From: Opitutia bacterium
GTDB taxonomy: Bacteria > Verrucomicrobiota > Verrucomicrobiia > Opitutales > UBA953
Reading direction: 5' to 3'
Length of the DNA: 64,000 nucleotides
Assembly (NCBI GenBank): GCA_947470855.1
Contig: CANIUQ010000003.1
Location: 38,888-102,887 of the forward strand
Shown: positions 31,526-40,790 of the stretch, one piece after another
Numbering within the stretch: position 1 is the first letter of the stretch
Layout of the letters: each line of letters opens with the position of its first letter
Notes under the pieces: model-generated
What the model saw: only the letters and a program-made list of their open reading frames with translations
Told to the model about the DNA's origin: nothing
Databases searched by the model: none
Made by a program: the position numbers and the translations under genes

Positions 31526-31625
31526 GGGGGCCAGGCTGACCACGGCACACGGGGAACCTGACTGCCGTTGCTTCCTTCCGGACCTGGCGGGGTTCGTCGG
31601 CACCCATTGCATGGGGCCTGGCTGA
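31526..31625 (-). ncRNA. ffs: Signal recognition particle RNA, small bacterial (4.5S) type
   Basis: Reverse complement has the conserved SRP core CCAGGTCCGGAAGGAAGCAAC, with closing stem GCCAGGC/GCCTGGC. Ends approximate. Confidence 0.93.
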
Positions 31626-31631
31626 CTTGTA

Positions 31632-31660
31632 TTCCTAGTCCGTTATTCCCTTCTTTTCAA
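31632..31660 (-). promoter_or_regulatory. Weak sigma70-like promoter candidate for the SRP RNA
   Basis: On the minus strand TTGAAA-N17-TAGGAA, ending a few nt before the RNA 5' end. The -10 match is poor. Confidence 0.3.
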
Positions 31661-31695
31661 TCACCAACTTCCCCTCTAATGATTCGACCTTAAAC

Positions 31696-34419
31696 ATGGC
31701 CGAAATTCCAAAGTCCTACGAACCTCAAGGTGTCGAACAAAAGTGGTATCCCCGGTGGGTCGATGCTGGTTGCTTTGCGGGTAAGGTCGACCCCTCCCGT
31801 GAGCCTTTTGCGGTCATGATTCCGCCTCCTAATGTGACAGGAGTTTTGCACATGGGACACCTGCTCAACAACACCTTGCAAGACATCATGATTCGTCGAG
31901 CGCGGCAGGAAGGTAAATCGGCCCTTTGGCTCCCTGGCACCGACCACGCAGGAATTGCGACACAATCTCGTGTCGAAAAAGAGTTAAAACAAAAACATGG
32001 AAAAACTCGGCACGACCTCGGTCGAGAAAAGTTTATCGAAATGGCCTCCGCTTGGCGCGATAAGCATGGAGGTATTATTTTAGACCAGTTGCGCAAACTG
32101 GGAGCTTCTTGCGATTGGGATCGTAAAGTACACACACTGGATGAGGGATACTCGCAAGCCGTACTCCAAGCCTTTGTTACCTTATACGAGCGTGGCTATG
32201 TTTATCGCGGTAAACGTATGGTGAATTGGTGCCCTGTCTCGCAAACAGGCTTGTCGGATGAGGAAGTTATCATGAAGCCCTCGCAGGGGTTTCTTTACAA
32301 AATGCGCTACGAGGTGGTGGAAAAGCCTGGTACATTTTTGGAAATTTCGACAACTCGACCTGAAACGATTCCTGGCGATACGGGTGTTGCAGTTCATCCC
32401 GAAGACGAGAGATATAAAGACCTGATTGGTCTTCACGTTTGGCGCCCCTTCCCTCGCAGTCCTATTCCCATCGTTGGAGATACCGCAGTGGATAGAACAT
32501 TTGGCACAGGTGTTCTCAAGGTAACTCCGGCTCATGATCGAACTGACTTCGATATCGGAAAACGCCATCAGCTACCCGTACTCGATGTCATGAATCCTGA
32601 TGGCACGATGAACGCAGAAGCTGGACCTCTCGCTGGGCTAGAGAGATTTAAAGCCCGCACCGTGGCGGCCAAACTTCTGGAAGAACTGGGTGCTCTTGTA
32701 AGAATAGAACCCTACGAAAACACCGTCGGATTCTCCGAGCGGGCCGATGTACCCATCGAACCACGTCTCAGCGAGCAGTGGTTCATTCATTATCCAAAAA
32801 TCGAAGAAGCTAAACGCGCCGTTACCTCAGGCATGATTCGATTCCATCCCGAACGCTGGACTAAAACTTATTTGCATTGGCTCGAAAATATCCAGGATTG
32901 GTGTGTCAGTCGCCAGCTCTGGTGGGGACATCGTATTCCAGTGTGGTATCGCAAAGGAGCCGATCGCAATGATCCGAAGAACCGTCACGTTTCGTTGCAA
33001 CCTCCCGCTGATTTAAGCAATTGGGAGCAAGATTCCGACGTGCTCGATACCTGGGCCTCTTCATGGCTTTGGTGTCTAGCAACAATTGGTTGGCGTAAGC
33101 CCAGCGAAACAACTCCTGAGCTGAAACACTGGTACCCAACAGGTGCTTTAGCCACTGGACCCGATATTATTTTCCTCTGGGTAGCTCGAATGATTATTGC
33201 TGGACTTGAGTTACATGGACCCGAAAAGAAAACTCTAACCGATGAAGAAATTCGTGCACGAATCCCCTTCAAGCGTGTCTACTTCAATGGTATCATTCGT
33301 GATAAACTTGGACGCAAGATGTCCAAATCTTTGGGCAACTCTCCTGAGCCTTTAGACTTGATTGCTAAATTTGGTGCCGATGGCTTGCGCTTTGGTCTGC
33401 TCTCGATTGCACCCAAAGGACAGGATATTCTTTTTGACGAGGAACGGGTTTCCCAAGGTCGCAATTTCTGTAATAAAATTTGGAACGCAGCCCGATTCCG
33501 ACAAATGTCGGGGCCGATGTCGGACAACCACTCGCTGGAGGCCGTGGTAAAACGTCTGCAGGCAAATCTAATGGATGATGATGATTATGCCATCATTCAT
33601 GGGTTGGCCGAGTTGACTGATGTAACAGCTCAGAAACTCAATGAACACGAATTTACTGCCTATGTCCAAGCACTCTACGCCTTCTTCTGGGGAGATTTTT
33701 GCGATTGGTATGTTGAAGCCTCTAAAGCACGTTTGGCAGACCCCGCCCTGCGCGATCACGGTTTAGCCGTGCAGGACCTGGTTTTACGTCAATTCCTACT
33801 CCTGCTTCACCCCATAGCCCCCTTTATTACCGAAGAGCTTTGGCATTTATTAGGATACGGTACGGAAAAAGAATTTATTCAAAATCAGTCTCCTGGCCTA
33901 GGCGGCGATTTGCTCAAGGCTCTCCGAGGCCACGGAATTAAACTGCAGAATTCTAAAGTGACTGATGTCGCCCACCTGCGTGAATTTGTCGCCGCTATTC
34001 GCGCGCTCAAATCACAAGCGAATCAAGCTAATCGTCGAGACTCCTCTATCACGGTTGTCGTTAAAGATGAATCAGCACAAAAAACTTTAGAGACCAATCG
34101 TGATAAGATTTACCGTTTAGCAGGTTTACAGGAAATGAAACTAACGGCACAATCGGGGGATCGTCCAGGATCCTTAACCTCCTTAGGAACGGTTATTCTG
34201 GAGATTGGTGACCATCGCGATATGGCCGCAGAGCGAGCACGCTTGACGAAAGAACTTGAGAAAATCGAAAAAGCTGTAGCAGCCGGCGAAGCAAAACTCG
34301 CTAACGAAGTTTTCGTCTCCAAAGCACCACCAGCAATTCTTGAGGGCGCTCGCAAACAACTCGCCGAAGCATTAGCCAAGAGAGAAGAAATTGCCCGAAT
34401 GTTAACTTCGCTTAGTTAA
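31696..34419 (+). CDS. valS: Valyl-tRNA synthetase
   Basis: PPPNVTGVLHMGHLLNNTLQDIMIRRAR (HIGH region); RDKLGRKMSKSLGNSPEP (KMSKS); C-terminal coiled coil. Confidence 0.97.
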   Translation: MAEIPKSYEPQGVEQKWYPRWVDAGCFAGKVDPSREPFAVMIPPPNVTGVLHMGHLLNNTLQDIMIRRARQEGKSALWLPGTDHAGIATQSRVEKELKQKHGKTRHDLGREKFIEMASAWRDKHGGIILDQLRKLGASCDWDRKVHTLDEGYSQAVLQAFVTLYERGYVYRGKRMVNWCPVSQTGLSDEEVIMKPSQGFLYKMRYEVVEKPGTFLEISTTRPETIPGDTGVAVHPEDERYKDLIGLHVWRPFPRSPIPIVGDTAVDRTFGTGVLKVTPAHDRTDFDIGKRHQLPVLDVMNPDGTMNAEAGPLAGLERFKARTVAAKLLEELGALVRIEPYENTVGFSERADVPIEPRLSEQWFIHYPKIEEAKRAVTSGMIRFHPERWTKTYLHWLENIQDWCVSRQLWWGHRIPVWYRKGADRNDPKNRHVSLQPPADLSNWEQDSDVLDTWASSWLWCLATIGWRKPSETTPELKHWYPTGALATGPDIIFLWVARMIIAGLELHGPEKKTLTDEEIRARIPFKRVYFNGIIRDKLGRKMSKSLGNSPEPLDLIAKFGADGLRFGLLSIAPKGQDILFDEERVSQGRNFCNKIWNAARFRQMSGPMSDNHSLEAVVKRLQANLMDDDDYAIIHGLAELTDVTAQKLNEHEFTAYVQALYAFFWGDFCDWYVEASKARLADPALRDHGLAVQDLVLRQFLLLLHPIAPFITEELWHLLGYGTEKEFIQNQSPGLGGDLLKALRGHGIKLQNSKVTDVAHLREFVAAIRALKSQANQANRRDSSITVVVKDESAQKTLETNRDKIYRLAGLQEMKLTAQSGDRPGSLTSLGTVILEIGDHRDMAAERARLTKELEKIEKAVAAGEAKLANEVFVSKAPPAILEGARKQLAEALAKREEIARMLTSLS

Positions 34420-34439
34420 CTCTCAGCGAGGCTTGAACG

Positions 34440-35303
34440 ATGACACCCTTAAGCCTCAATCCATTAGCCAAAGTTTTTTTACCTGAAGGGGGCGATTTTA
34501 CAAAAGCCCTTCAAAAAACCACACACCTAGGAATCGGTGCTCACCAAGACGACCTAGAGTTCATGGCATACGAGGGCATCCAAACGTGTTATCAAAAGAA
34601 TGACCTTTGGTTTAGTGGTGTGATTTTGACGGATGGACGTGGCAGCTCTCGGTCTGGTCTTTATCGTGACTGGACAGATAATCAAATCGCCGCCGAGCGA
34701 ATCAAAGAACAGGAACAGGCTGCAACCGTAGGTCAATACGCCTGCCTCGCTCAATTAGGATATCGGAGTAGTGATGTGAAAAATTCCCAGGATCCCTCTT
34801 TGCAAAAAGACCTCGTAACGATTTTATCGCAGACCAAGCCCCAAGTCGTCTATCTCCATAACCCCGCAGATAAACATGACACGCACGTCGCCTCGTTCAT
34901 TCACTGCATTCATGCCTTGCGTGAAATTCCTAAACCACATCGACCTCGTCGAGTTTTAGGCTGTGAGGTTTGGCGGAGTCTAGACTGGCTAGTCGATAAC
35001 GACAAAATCTTAATGAATGTTTCCGGCTTTCCCGATCTTGCCGCACAGTTAAATGCTATTTTTCAAACCCAGATTGCGGGCGGGAAAAACTACCCTCAGG
35101 GCATTACGGGTCGACGTCTGGCTAACGCTACTTTTCACCAGTCACATCAGCCTGATAAAGCCTCTGCCATCCAGTGGGCGATGGATTTAACCCCCCTCAT
35201 CCTCAACGACTCGCTGGACATCGCTGAATTTACGGCTCAGTATCTTGACCGATTCAGGTGCGACGTACTTCAGCGCCTCTCTCGCTTTACCCCTCCCCAA
35301 TGA
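34440..35303 (+). CDS. PIG-L family deacetylase
   Basis: HLGIGAHQDDLEFMAYEGI (variant of AHPDDxE); PQVVYLHNPADKHDTHVAS. Confidence 0.85.
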   Translation: MTPLSLNPLAKVFLPEGGDFTKALQKTTHLGIGAHQDDLEFMAYEGIQTCYQKNDLWFSGVILTDGRGSSRSGLYRDWTDNQIAAERIKEQEQAATVGQYACLAQLGYRSSDVKNSQDPSLQKDLVTILSQTKPQVVYLHNPADKHDTHVASFIHCIHALREIPKPHRPRRVLGCEVWRSLDWLVDNDKILMNVSGFPDLAAQLNAIFQTQIAGGKNYPQGITGRRLANATFHQSHQPDKASAIQWAMDLTPLILNDSLDIAEFTAQYLDRFRCDVLQRLSRFTPPQ

Positions 35304-36205
35304 AACCAACACTTCTTGTTATGGCAGCAGGCATGGGCAGTCGCTACGGCGGGCTCAAACAAATCGATGCCATGGGCCCTTCCGGAGAAACCATCTTAGA
35401 CTACTCTGTTTTTGATGCGATTCGGGCTGGTTTTGGTAAAGTGGTTTTTATTATTCGTCCTGATTTTGCCCAAGATTTTCGCGAAAGAATCGGAACAAAG
35501 TTTTCTGGGAAAATTGAAGTCGACTACGCTTTCCAAACTTTGGACAGACTCCCCGCTGGCTTTAGTGTTCCTGCGGGTCGCGAAAAACCTTGGGGAACGA
35601 CACACGCCATCCTTTGCGCCCGTGACGTCGTCAAAACACCTTTCGCTGTTATCAATGCCGACGACTTTTACGGACAAGATTCCTATGCAGTCTTAGCCAA
35701 AAAATTGCAAAACACTGCATCCGATGCCTCTCATTATTGCATGGTTGGCTTTACGCTCAAAAATACTCTGTCCGACCACGGTACCGTCGCTCGAGGAGTC
35801 TGTCGCGTCAACGAACGTGGATTCTTAACCGATATCCAAGAACTACTCAAAGTCGCTAAGACTGCTCAAGGTGCACAAAACACCCAAGAAGATGGGTCAG
35901 TTATCACGCTGACAGGAAACGAGCCCGTTTCGCTAAACATGTGGGGTTTTACTCCACACATCTTCCCACAGCTTGAGGTTTTATTCAAAGACTTCTTGAA
36001 GCATAAGGGACAGGAGATGAAGAGCGAATGCTATATACCTCTCAGCCTCGGTGAAATTGTTCGCACTGGCCAGGGCGATTGCGCTGTCTTGCGCACCACC
36101 TCCTCGTGGTTCGGTGTCACCTACCGCGAAGACAAGCCAATCGTGCAAGAAAATATCCGCCAACTGGTCAATCAAGGTTTCTATCCTGTTAATCTCTGGG
36201 CTTAA
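35300..36205 (+). CDS. Nucleotidyltransferase (NDP-sugar pyrophosphorylase-like)
   Basis: LLVMAAGMGSRYGGLKQIDAMGPSGETILDYSVFDA; FAVINADDFYGQDSY. ATGA overlap with the preceding gene. Confidence 0.85.
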   Translation: MKPTLLVMAAGMGSRYGGLKQIDAMGPSGETILDYSVFDAIRAGFGKVVFIIRPDFAQDFRERIGTKFSGKIEVDYAFQTLDRLPAGFSVPAGREKPWGTTHAILCARDVVKTPFAVINADDFYGQDSYAVLAKKLQNTASDASHYCMVGFTLKNTLSDHGTVARGVCRVNERGFLTDIQELLKVAKTAQGAQNTQEDGSVITLTGNEPVSLNMWGFTPHIFPQLEVLFKDFLKHKGQEMKSECYIPLSLGEIVRTGQGDCAVLRTTSSWFGVTYREDKPIVQENIRQLVNQGFYPVNLWA

Positions 36206-36206
36206 G

Positions 36207-37127
36207 ATGCGTGTTTTAATAACAGGTGGATCTGGTTTTATCGGTTCACATATCGTTGAGCACTTTCAAGGAAAAGCCGAGGTAGTGGTCTTGGATAACT
36301 TCCGCTCGGGTCATCGTTCACATTGCTCCTCTTTTGCCTGTGAAATCATTGAGGGCTCGGTCCTCGATTCCAAGAAACTCTCGCAAGCGATGCGCGGGGT
36401 TGATCAAGTTTATCACTTGGCCGCGATGATTTCTGTGCCCGAGTCGATGCTACATCCTCGGGAGTGTGTTGAAATTAATACTGTTGGCACATTGCAGGTG
36501 CTTGAAGCTGCCGTGGCTGCGAAGGTTAAAAAAGTCGTCCTCGCTTCCTCGGCTGCCATCTATGGTGACAACCCTATTATTCCTAAAGTGGAGACGATGA
36601 CTCCTGAGCCGAAGTCTCCCTACGCCATTACAAAGCTCGATGGTGAATACTACCTCGAACTATTTCGCCGGGAGCATCAATTAGCCACCACGAGTCTACG
36701 TTTCTTCAATGTTTTTGGTCCACGACAAGACCCCAAGTCACCCTATGCAGCCGCCGTTCCAATTTTTATCGAAAAAGCTCTTCGCGGAGAAGCTATCACG
36801 ATTTTTGGTGATGGTGAACAAACCCGCGACTTCATCTATGTTAAAGACATTGTGCGAGCACTGGTTTTCGCCGCCAACGAAACTCCACTTTCAGGTACTT
36901 TTAATGTCGGTTATGGTAAAAAAATAACCATCCGAAGCTTGGCAGAAGAAATTGTTCGTCGCACTCAGTCACGCTCTCGATTGATTTTCCAACCTGAACG
37001 TTTAGGCGATGTGAAGCATTCGATGGCTTCATCCGATAAACTCCAAAAGGCTGGCTGGAAACCTGAGTACTCAGTGGAAAGCGGTCTAGAGTCGACGATT
37101 GATTACTTTAAGAAACTTAGGGCTTAA
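36207..37127 (+). CDS. NAD-dependent epimerase/dehydratase (UDP-glucose 4-epimerase-like)
   Basis: MRVLITGGSGFIGSHIVEHF; YGDNPIIPKVE...SPYAITKLDGEYYLELF (YxxxK); SLRFFNVFGPRQDPKSPYAA. Confidence 0.93.
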   Translation: MRVLITGGSGFIGSHIVEHFQGKAEVVVLDNFRSGHRSHCSSFACEIIEGSVLDSKKLSQAMRGVDQVYHLAAMISVPESMLHPRECVEINTVGTLQVLEAAVAAKVKKVVLASSAAIYGDNPIIPKVETMTPEPKSPYAITKLDGEYYLELFRREHQLATTSLRFFNVFGPRQDPKSPYAAAVPIFIEKALRGEAITIFGDGEQTRDFIYVKDIVRALVFAANETPLSGTFNVGYGKKITIRSLAEEIVRRTQSRSRLIFQPERLGDVKHSMASSDKLQKAGWKPEYSVESGLESTIDYFKKLRA

Positions 37128-37983
37128 CCGTAATCGGTGCACTGAGGTAGTCCTCGGCACCATCATTGATGTTAATCCATAAATCATAGTGGCCTGCCTT
37201 GGGTAGACGTAGACGGAAAGAGAGGGTTGGCTGAGGATCATACTCTTTCCCTTCAAAGGAGGGATGGATATGGGCGTACCCAGGATTTTCCTTCGCCTCA
37301 CCAAACAACACCGCATGACCCAAAGCACCCATGATGGGCATTAACTTGAGCGTGCCTGGCTCCTGGGCAGACTTCAACTGCACTCGAATATAGGCAGACT
37401 CTCCTGCTTTATCCGTCGTCATTTGCAAAGACTTGATTTGGTTGCGAGAAGTTCGAGATGTGGGATTAACGGTAGGATGTTGCCACTGGACAGAGGATTG
37501 AGCCAGCATCGCACGCCCAGTACGCAAGGGGACAAAATCGACAAAGGCTTGAAAATATCCTCCAGGGTTTCCGGCCATAAAAGCTTCAGGAAAGGTGAAT
37601 TCCCAAACTCCCTCCTCCTTCGATGCGGGGTGTAGGTGAATGTAATCCGAACGGCCGCTAATCTGACGTAAATGCAGGTGTATCTTCTCCGTATGGGAAA
37701 TACCTATTTCATAATCTGTAAATGGTCGTCCATCCTCTTTCAGTAATCGAAGATGACCGCCCTGTCCTTCTATTTTTATATCTAATTTGACTGGAAACTG
37801 CATCACCTGCGGTTGGTAATAATTCGCCTCCTCATTGACCCCACAAAACTCTACCCCATTAAAAATGACTGGCTGATGGTCAGCATGTAAAAAGGCACAG
37901 TGCGTATCAGGCAATGAACGAAGACCAAAAAAAAGTAGGACCGCCCCAGCGGTAAGCCAAAGGGTTTGTCGTAAAGGACTCAT
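37117..37983 (-). CDS. Secreted/membrane-anchored protein with two HxHP-containing repeats, unknown function
   Basis: N-terminal TM; repeats DYIHLHPASKEEGVWEFTFPEAF...GGYFQAFVDF and GYAHIHPSFEG...LSFRLRLPKAGHYDLWIN. ATGA-coupled to the SCO gene. Confidence 0.7.
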   Translation of the reverse strand: MSPLRQTLWLTAGAVLLFFGLRSLPDTHCAFLHADHQPVIFNGVEFCGVNEEANYYQPQVMQFPVKLDIKIEGQGGHLRLLKEDGRPFTDYEIGISHTEKIHLHLRQISGRSDYIHLHPASKEEGVWEFTFPEAFMAGNPGGYFQAFVDFVPLRTGRAMLAQSSVQWQHPTVNPTSRTSRNQIKSLQMTTDKAGESAYIRVQLKSAQEPGTLKLMPIMGALGHAVLFGEAKENPGYAHIHPSFEGKEYDPQPTLSFRLRLPKAGHYDLWININDGAEDYLSAPITVKP

Positions 37984-38825
37984 GGTTGGGCAGAAAGTTC
38001 ATTCAGTGTTTTGAAGTAACGCGCCACGGCGACGGCGTCAAAAACCGCCCCCTCCCTTCTCTGTAAGATTCGCCCCTCGGCACTGACAAGAATCAGCGCA
38101 GCATTATGGACAATGGTTCCATCTTCGCGCGTAGTAATAATACCATATTGGCGCATTAAATGATTAATTTGTGCCAAATTACCTGTGAGGAACTCATGTC
38201 GTGCGAGAGGGATTTTTCGACTATCGGCATAGGTGCGAAGCACCCCTGGAGAGTCATAGGTCGGATCAAAGGAAATAGTAAGTAACTTAACGTTAGCGAG
38301 CTGTGAATCCTTATCCAATTCCTCCGCTAACCGTTGCATGGCCTGCGTCGAGGCAGGACACATTCGTGCATTCGCACAGCGGGTAAAAATAAAATTAATC
38401 GCCAAGGGATGCCCTAAGAAATCTTTTTTCAGACGAAATTCACCAGCTTGATTCCAAAGTGCCATGGGAGGCATGAGGTCTTTCGCTCCGCGAGTAACGG
38501 CTCGACTACGTTCCATAATGTCGCGATTTAGCGCCTCCGTAATTTCTGCCATTTGTCGAAGTTCAACGGGTTCTGCGGGAAAAATTCGCTCCGCCCGCAA
38601 AGACCCCTCGGAATTTACAAGCTCGACCGAGACCCGACGTTTCTTCCAACCGATTGCTACATCGCCCGAGGAGATTTTGACAGGACGAGTCAGTGAGCCA
38701 CTCTCCCAGGAGGCTTCGTTTGAAGATTCAGCCGTGATTTGCAAATAACCTTCCTCCCTGACTACCTCCGCCTCTAAATATGAGGCTAAAAGTAAAAAAA
38801 ACCCGAGAGTGAAAAATTTATTCAT
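37980..38825 (-). CDS. SCO1/SenC-family protein
   Basis: AINFIFTRCANARMCPASTQAMQRLAEEL; LLTISFDPTYDSPGVLRTYA; C-terminal IVHNAALILVSAEGRI. Confidence 0.85.
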   Translation of the reverse strand: MNKFFTLGFFLLLASYLEAEVVREEGYLQITAESSNEASWESGSLTRPVKISSGDVAIGWKKRRVSVELVNSEGSLRAERIFPAEPVELRQMAEITEALNRDIMERSRAVTRGAKDLMPPMALWNQAGEFRLKKDFLGHPLAINFIFTRCANARMCPASTQAMQRLAEELDKDSQLANVKLLTISFDPTYDSPGVLRTYADSRKIPLARHEFLTGNLAQINHLMRQYGIITTREDGTIVHNAALILVSAEGRILQRREGAVFDAVAVARYFKTLNELSAQP

Positions 38826-39744
38826 GACTGAAAAAGTGTGGCTCTTGTAAGAGGATGTGAATCACGCCATGACGCAAGCCGCGGGAGGTAAAATAAAACG
38901 CTTCGGCTTTCGTTAAATCGGCTAATGCACAAATCGTTATTAAAGCTGCAGGCATGATATCCAGGCGATCCGCAGGAATCCCTGGCACCGAAGATCGCTC
39001 ACTCGCCGAGAGTGAACAGAGACGGTCTTTCAACTCGCGAATTCGCAAAATCGGTAAACGCCCATTCGCCGGCTTCTCGCCGATAGCTTCTAAATAAAGA
39101 CCTAAGGCAACAAAACCACCGCCCGCGCCAACAACTAAGTACTCTTCGGGATGAGAAACCTGAAGAAAATCTTGCACATTACGCACGACCTCGGTCGAGA
39201 TATCGAGTTCTTTTTGAGCATCAATTTTACCTAATTCACCCTGTAAAAAAGCCTGCGTCAAACGTACCGAACCCAAGGGAAAACTTTTCGCACGAAGACA
39301 GATATCACGATTCAAAATCATCGCTTCTAAACTTCCTCCGCCTAAATCAAAAACAATCATCTTGGAGTAAGAAGAAAAAGCGGGATCGCTTCTCACTCCC
39401 TCCGCCGTTAAACGTGCTTCAACCTCACCAGAAATAACCGTCAGTGGTAAATGGGTGAGAACCTTAACACGTTGAATCAAATCCATTCGATTCGAACATT
39501 CCCGCAACGCACTGGTACCCACAATTGCGATATCCTTAGCTCCATTCTCTCTGGCGAAATCCACCAGACGCGCGATCGCATTAGCAGCCATCTCCACCCG
39601 GTCGGGCGTTAGTTCCATCTTAGGACCTACGGGGTAGATGCGAACGGACTCCGTTTTTCGCGCGATATCTTGATCAGTCAAAGCGTCAACCACCACCGCT
39701 TTGATTGAGTTTGAACCCACATCAATAACAGCCAAACGTTTCAT
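38818..39744 (-). CDS. Ppx/GppA family phosphatase
   Basis: AVIDVGSNSIKAVVVD; MIVFDLGGGSLEAMIL; VGAGGGFVALG. Confidence 0.92.
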   Translation of the reverse strand: MKRLAVIDVGSNSIKAVVVDALTDQDIARKTESVRIYPVGPKMELTPDRVEMAANAIARLVDFARENGAKDIAIVGTSALRECSNRMDLIQRVKVLTHLPLTVISGEVEARLTAEGVRSDPAFSSYSKMIVFDLGGGSLEAMILNRDICLRAKSFPLGSVRLTQAFLQGELGKIDAQKELDISTEVVRNVQDFLQVSHPEEYLVVGAGGGFVALGLYLEAIGEKPANGRLPILRIRELKDRLCSLSASERSSVPGIPADRLDIMPAALITICALADLTKAEAFYFTSRGLRHGVIHILLQEPHFFSHE

Positions 39745-39749
39745 CGAGA

Positions 39750-40700
39750 TTAAAATTTAACTTCCCCTCTAAAGCCACCGAAGTAATGCGGATCGAGTTG
39801 TGTCTCAAACTCCTTGCTGCGCATGGCGAGGTAATACGACAACTCAACGCTATGGACACACATCGTAGCCCCGATGGCTAACTGTCCTACGACTGGATTG
39901 CGGGCTACACTGCGTGATTCACGAAAGTTTGTCCCATCGGTCGCATAATTTCTCATTACCACTTCCACTTGTGCATCAGCAAAAAACCAAGAAGAGAATT
40001 TATCTAAACTCGCATCAGAAAAATTGGGATTATAAGCAGAGCCATGACGAATAAAAGTTTGCCCCCAATTCCGCTCAAAGCCTACCCCCCAGCGAAATTG
40101 TGTGCCAAAAATAGCCTCAGTTCGCATCGTGCCAAATTGCAATGCCCCACGTGTAATTAAATCCCGCAAACCCAAACCTGACTGGTCAAAAAGAAACCGG
40201 CGTCGAAACTCGATATCGACATTGAGCACAATTTCATTGGGCACTTGAGTACCCCAACCCGCAGTTGTCGGCGTACCAACTAAATCATGAAAACGATTTT
40301 GTATCGTTTCGCCTAAGGCCGATGGACCAATGACACCGAGGTTTCCCTCGACGATGAACAAACAATCTTTTCGACCACCGCGATCGAGAACCTGTCCATA
40401 ACCGTAGGTCAAATACAAGGCGGCTGAATAAGGTAAGTCGGTATCAGGTGGATTCGGATTCGAAGTATCCGATGGCGTATTAATCTCTTGGGTAAGTGCC
40501 CAAAAATGATGCGCATCACCTTGGTAGGAAATTCTTAGACCCTGGGTGTAGTAGCGGTCTTGATTCTTGATGGCAAATTTATCATTCTCTTCCCAAATCG
40601 AAACAATCCCTTTGAGACCCGAGGCAACCGGCAAAGAAGGCACTGTTTCCTGTGCCCAAAGTGTGCCTATCGTCGCGATGAATAAGGGAAGTTTTTTCAT
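39750..40700 (-). CDS. Lipid A deacylase LpxR-like (DUF2219) outer membrane protein
   Basis: VSIWEENDKFAIKNQDRYYTQGLRISYQGD; signal peptide MKKLPLFIATIGTLWAQ; alternating beta-barrel-like pattern. ORF extends to 40718. Confidence 0.75.
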   Translation of the reverse strand: MKKLPLFIATIGTLWAQETVPSLPVASGLKGIVSIWEENDKFAIKNQDRYYTQGLRISYQGDAHHFWALTQEINTPSDTSNPNPPDTDLPYSAALYLTYGYGQVLDRGGRKDCLFIVEGNLGVIGPSALGETIQNRFHDLVGTPTTAGWGTQVPNEIVLNVDIEFRRRFLFDQSGLGLRDLITRGALQFGTMRTEAIFGTQFRWGVGFERNWGQTFIRHGSAYNPNFSDASLDKFSSWFFADAQVEVVMRNYATDGTNFRESRSVARNPVVGQLAIGATMCVHSVELSYYLAMRSKEFETQLDPHYFGGFRGEVKF

Positions 40701-40790
40701 TTCCGAGAGTATCAGCAAATGCGGTTAAGCCTGCGGGACAATGCCTTTCTGCTTGAGAATCCAACGAGTCCCAAGTATTTGGCTATCAGG

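Noticed and set aside
31290-31607. 105-aa minus-strand ORF
   Set aside because: Covers the SRP RNA and the lpdA 3' end; not a plausible protein.
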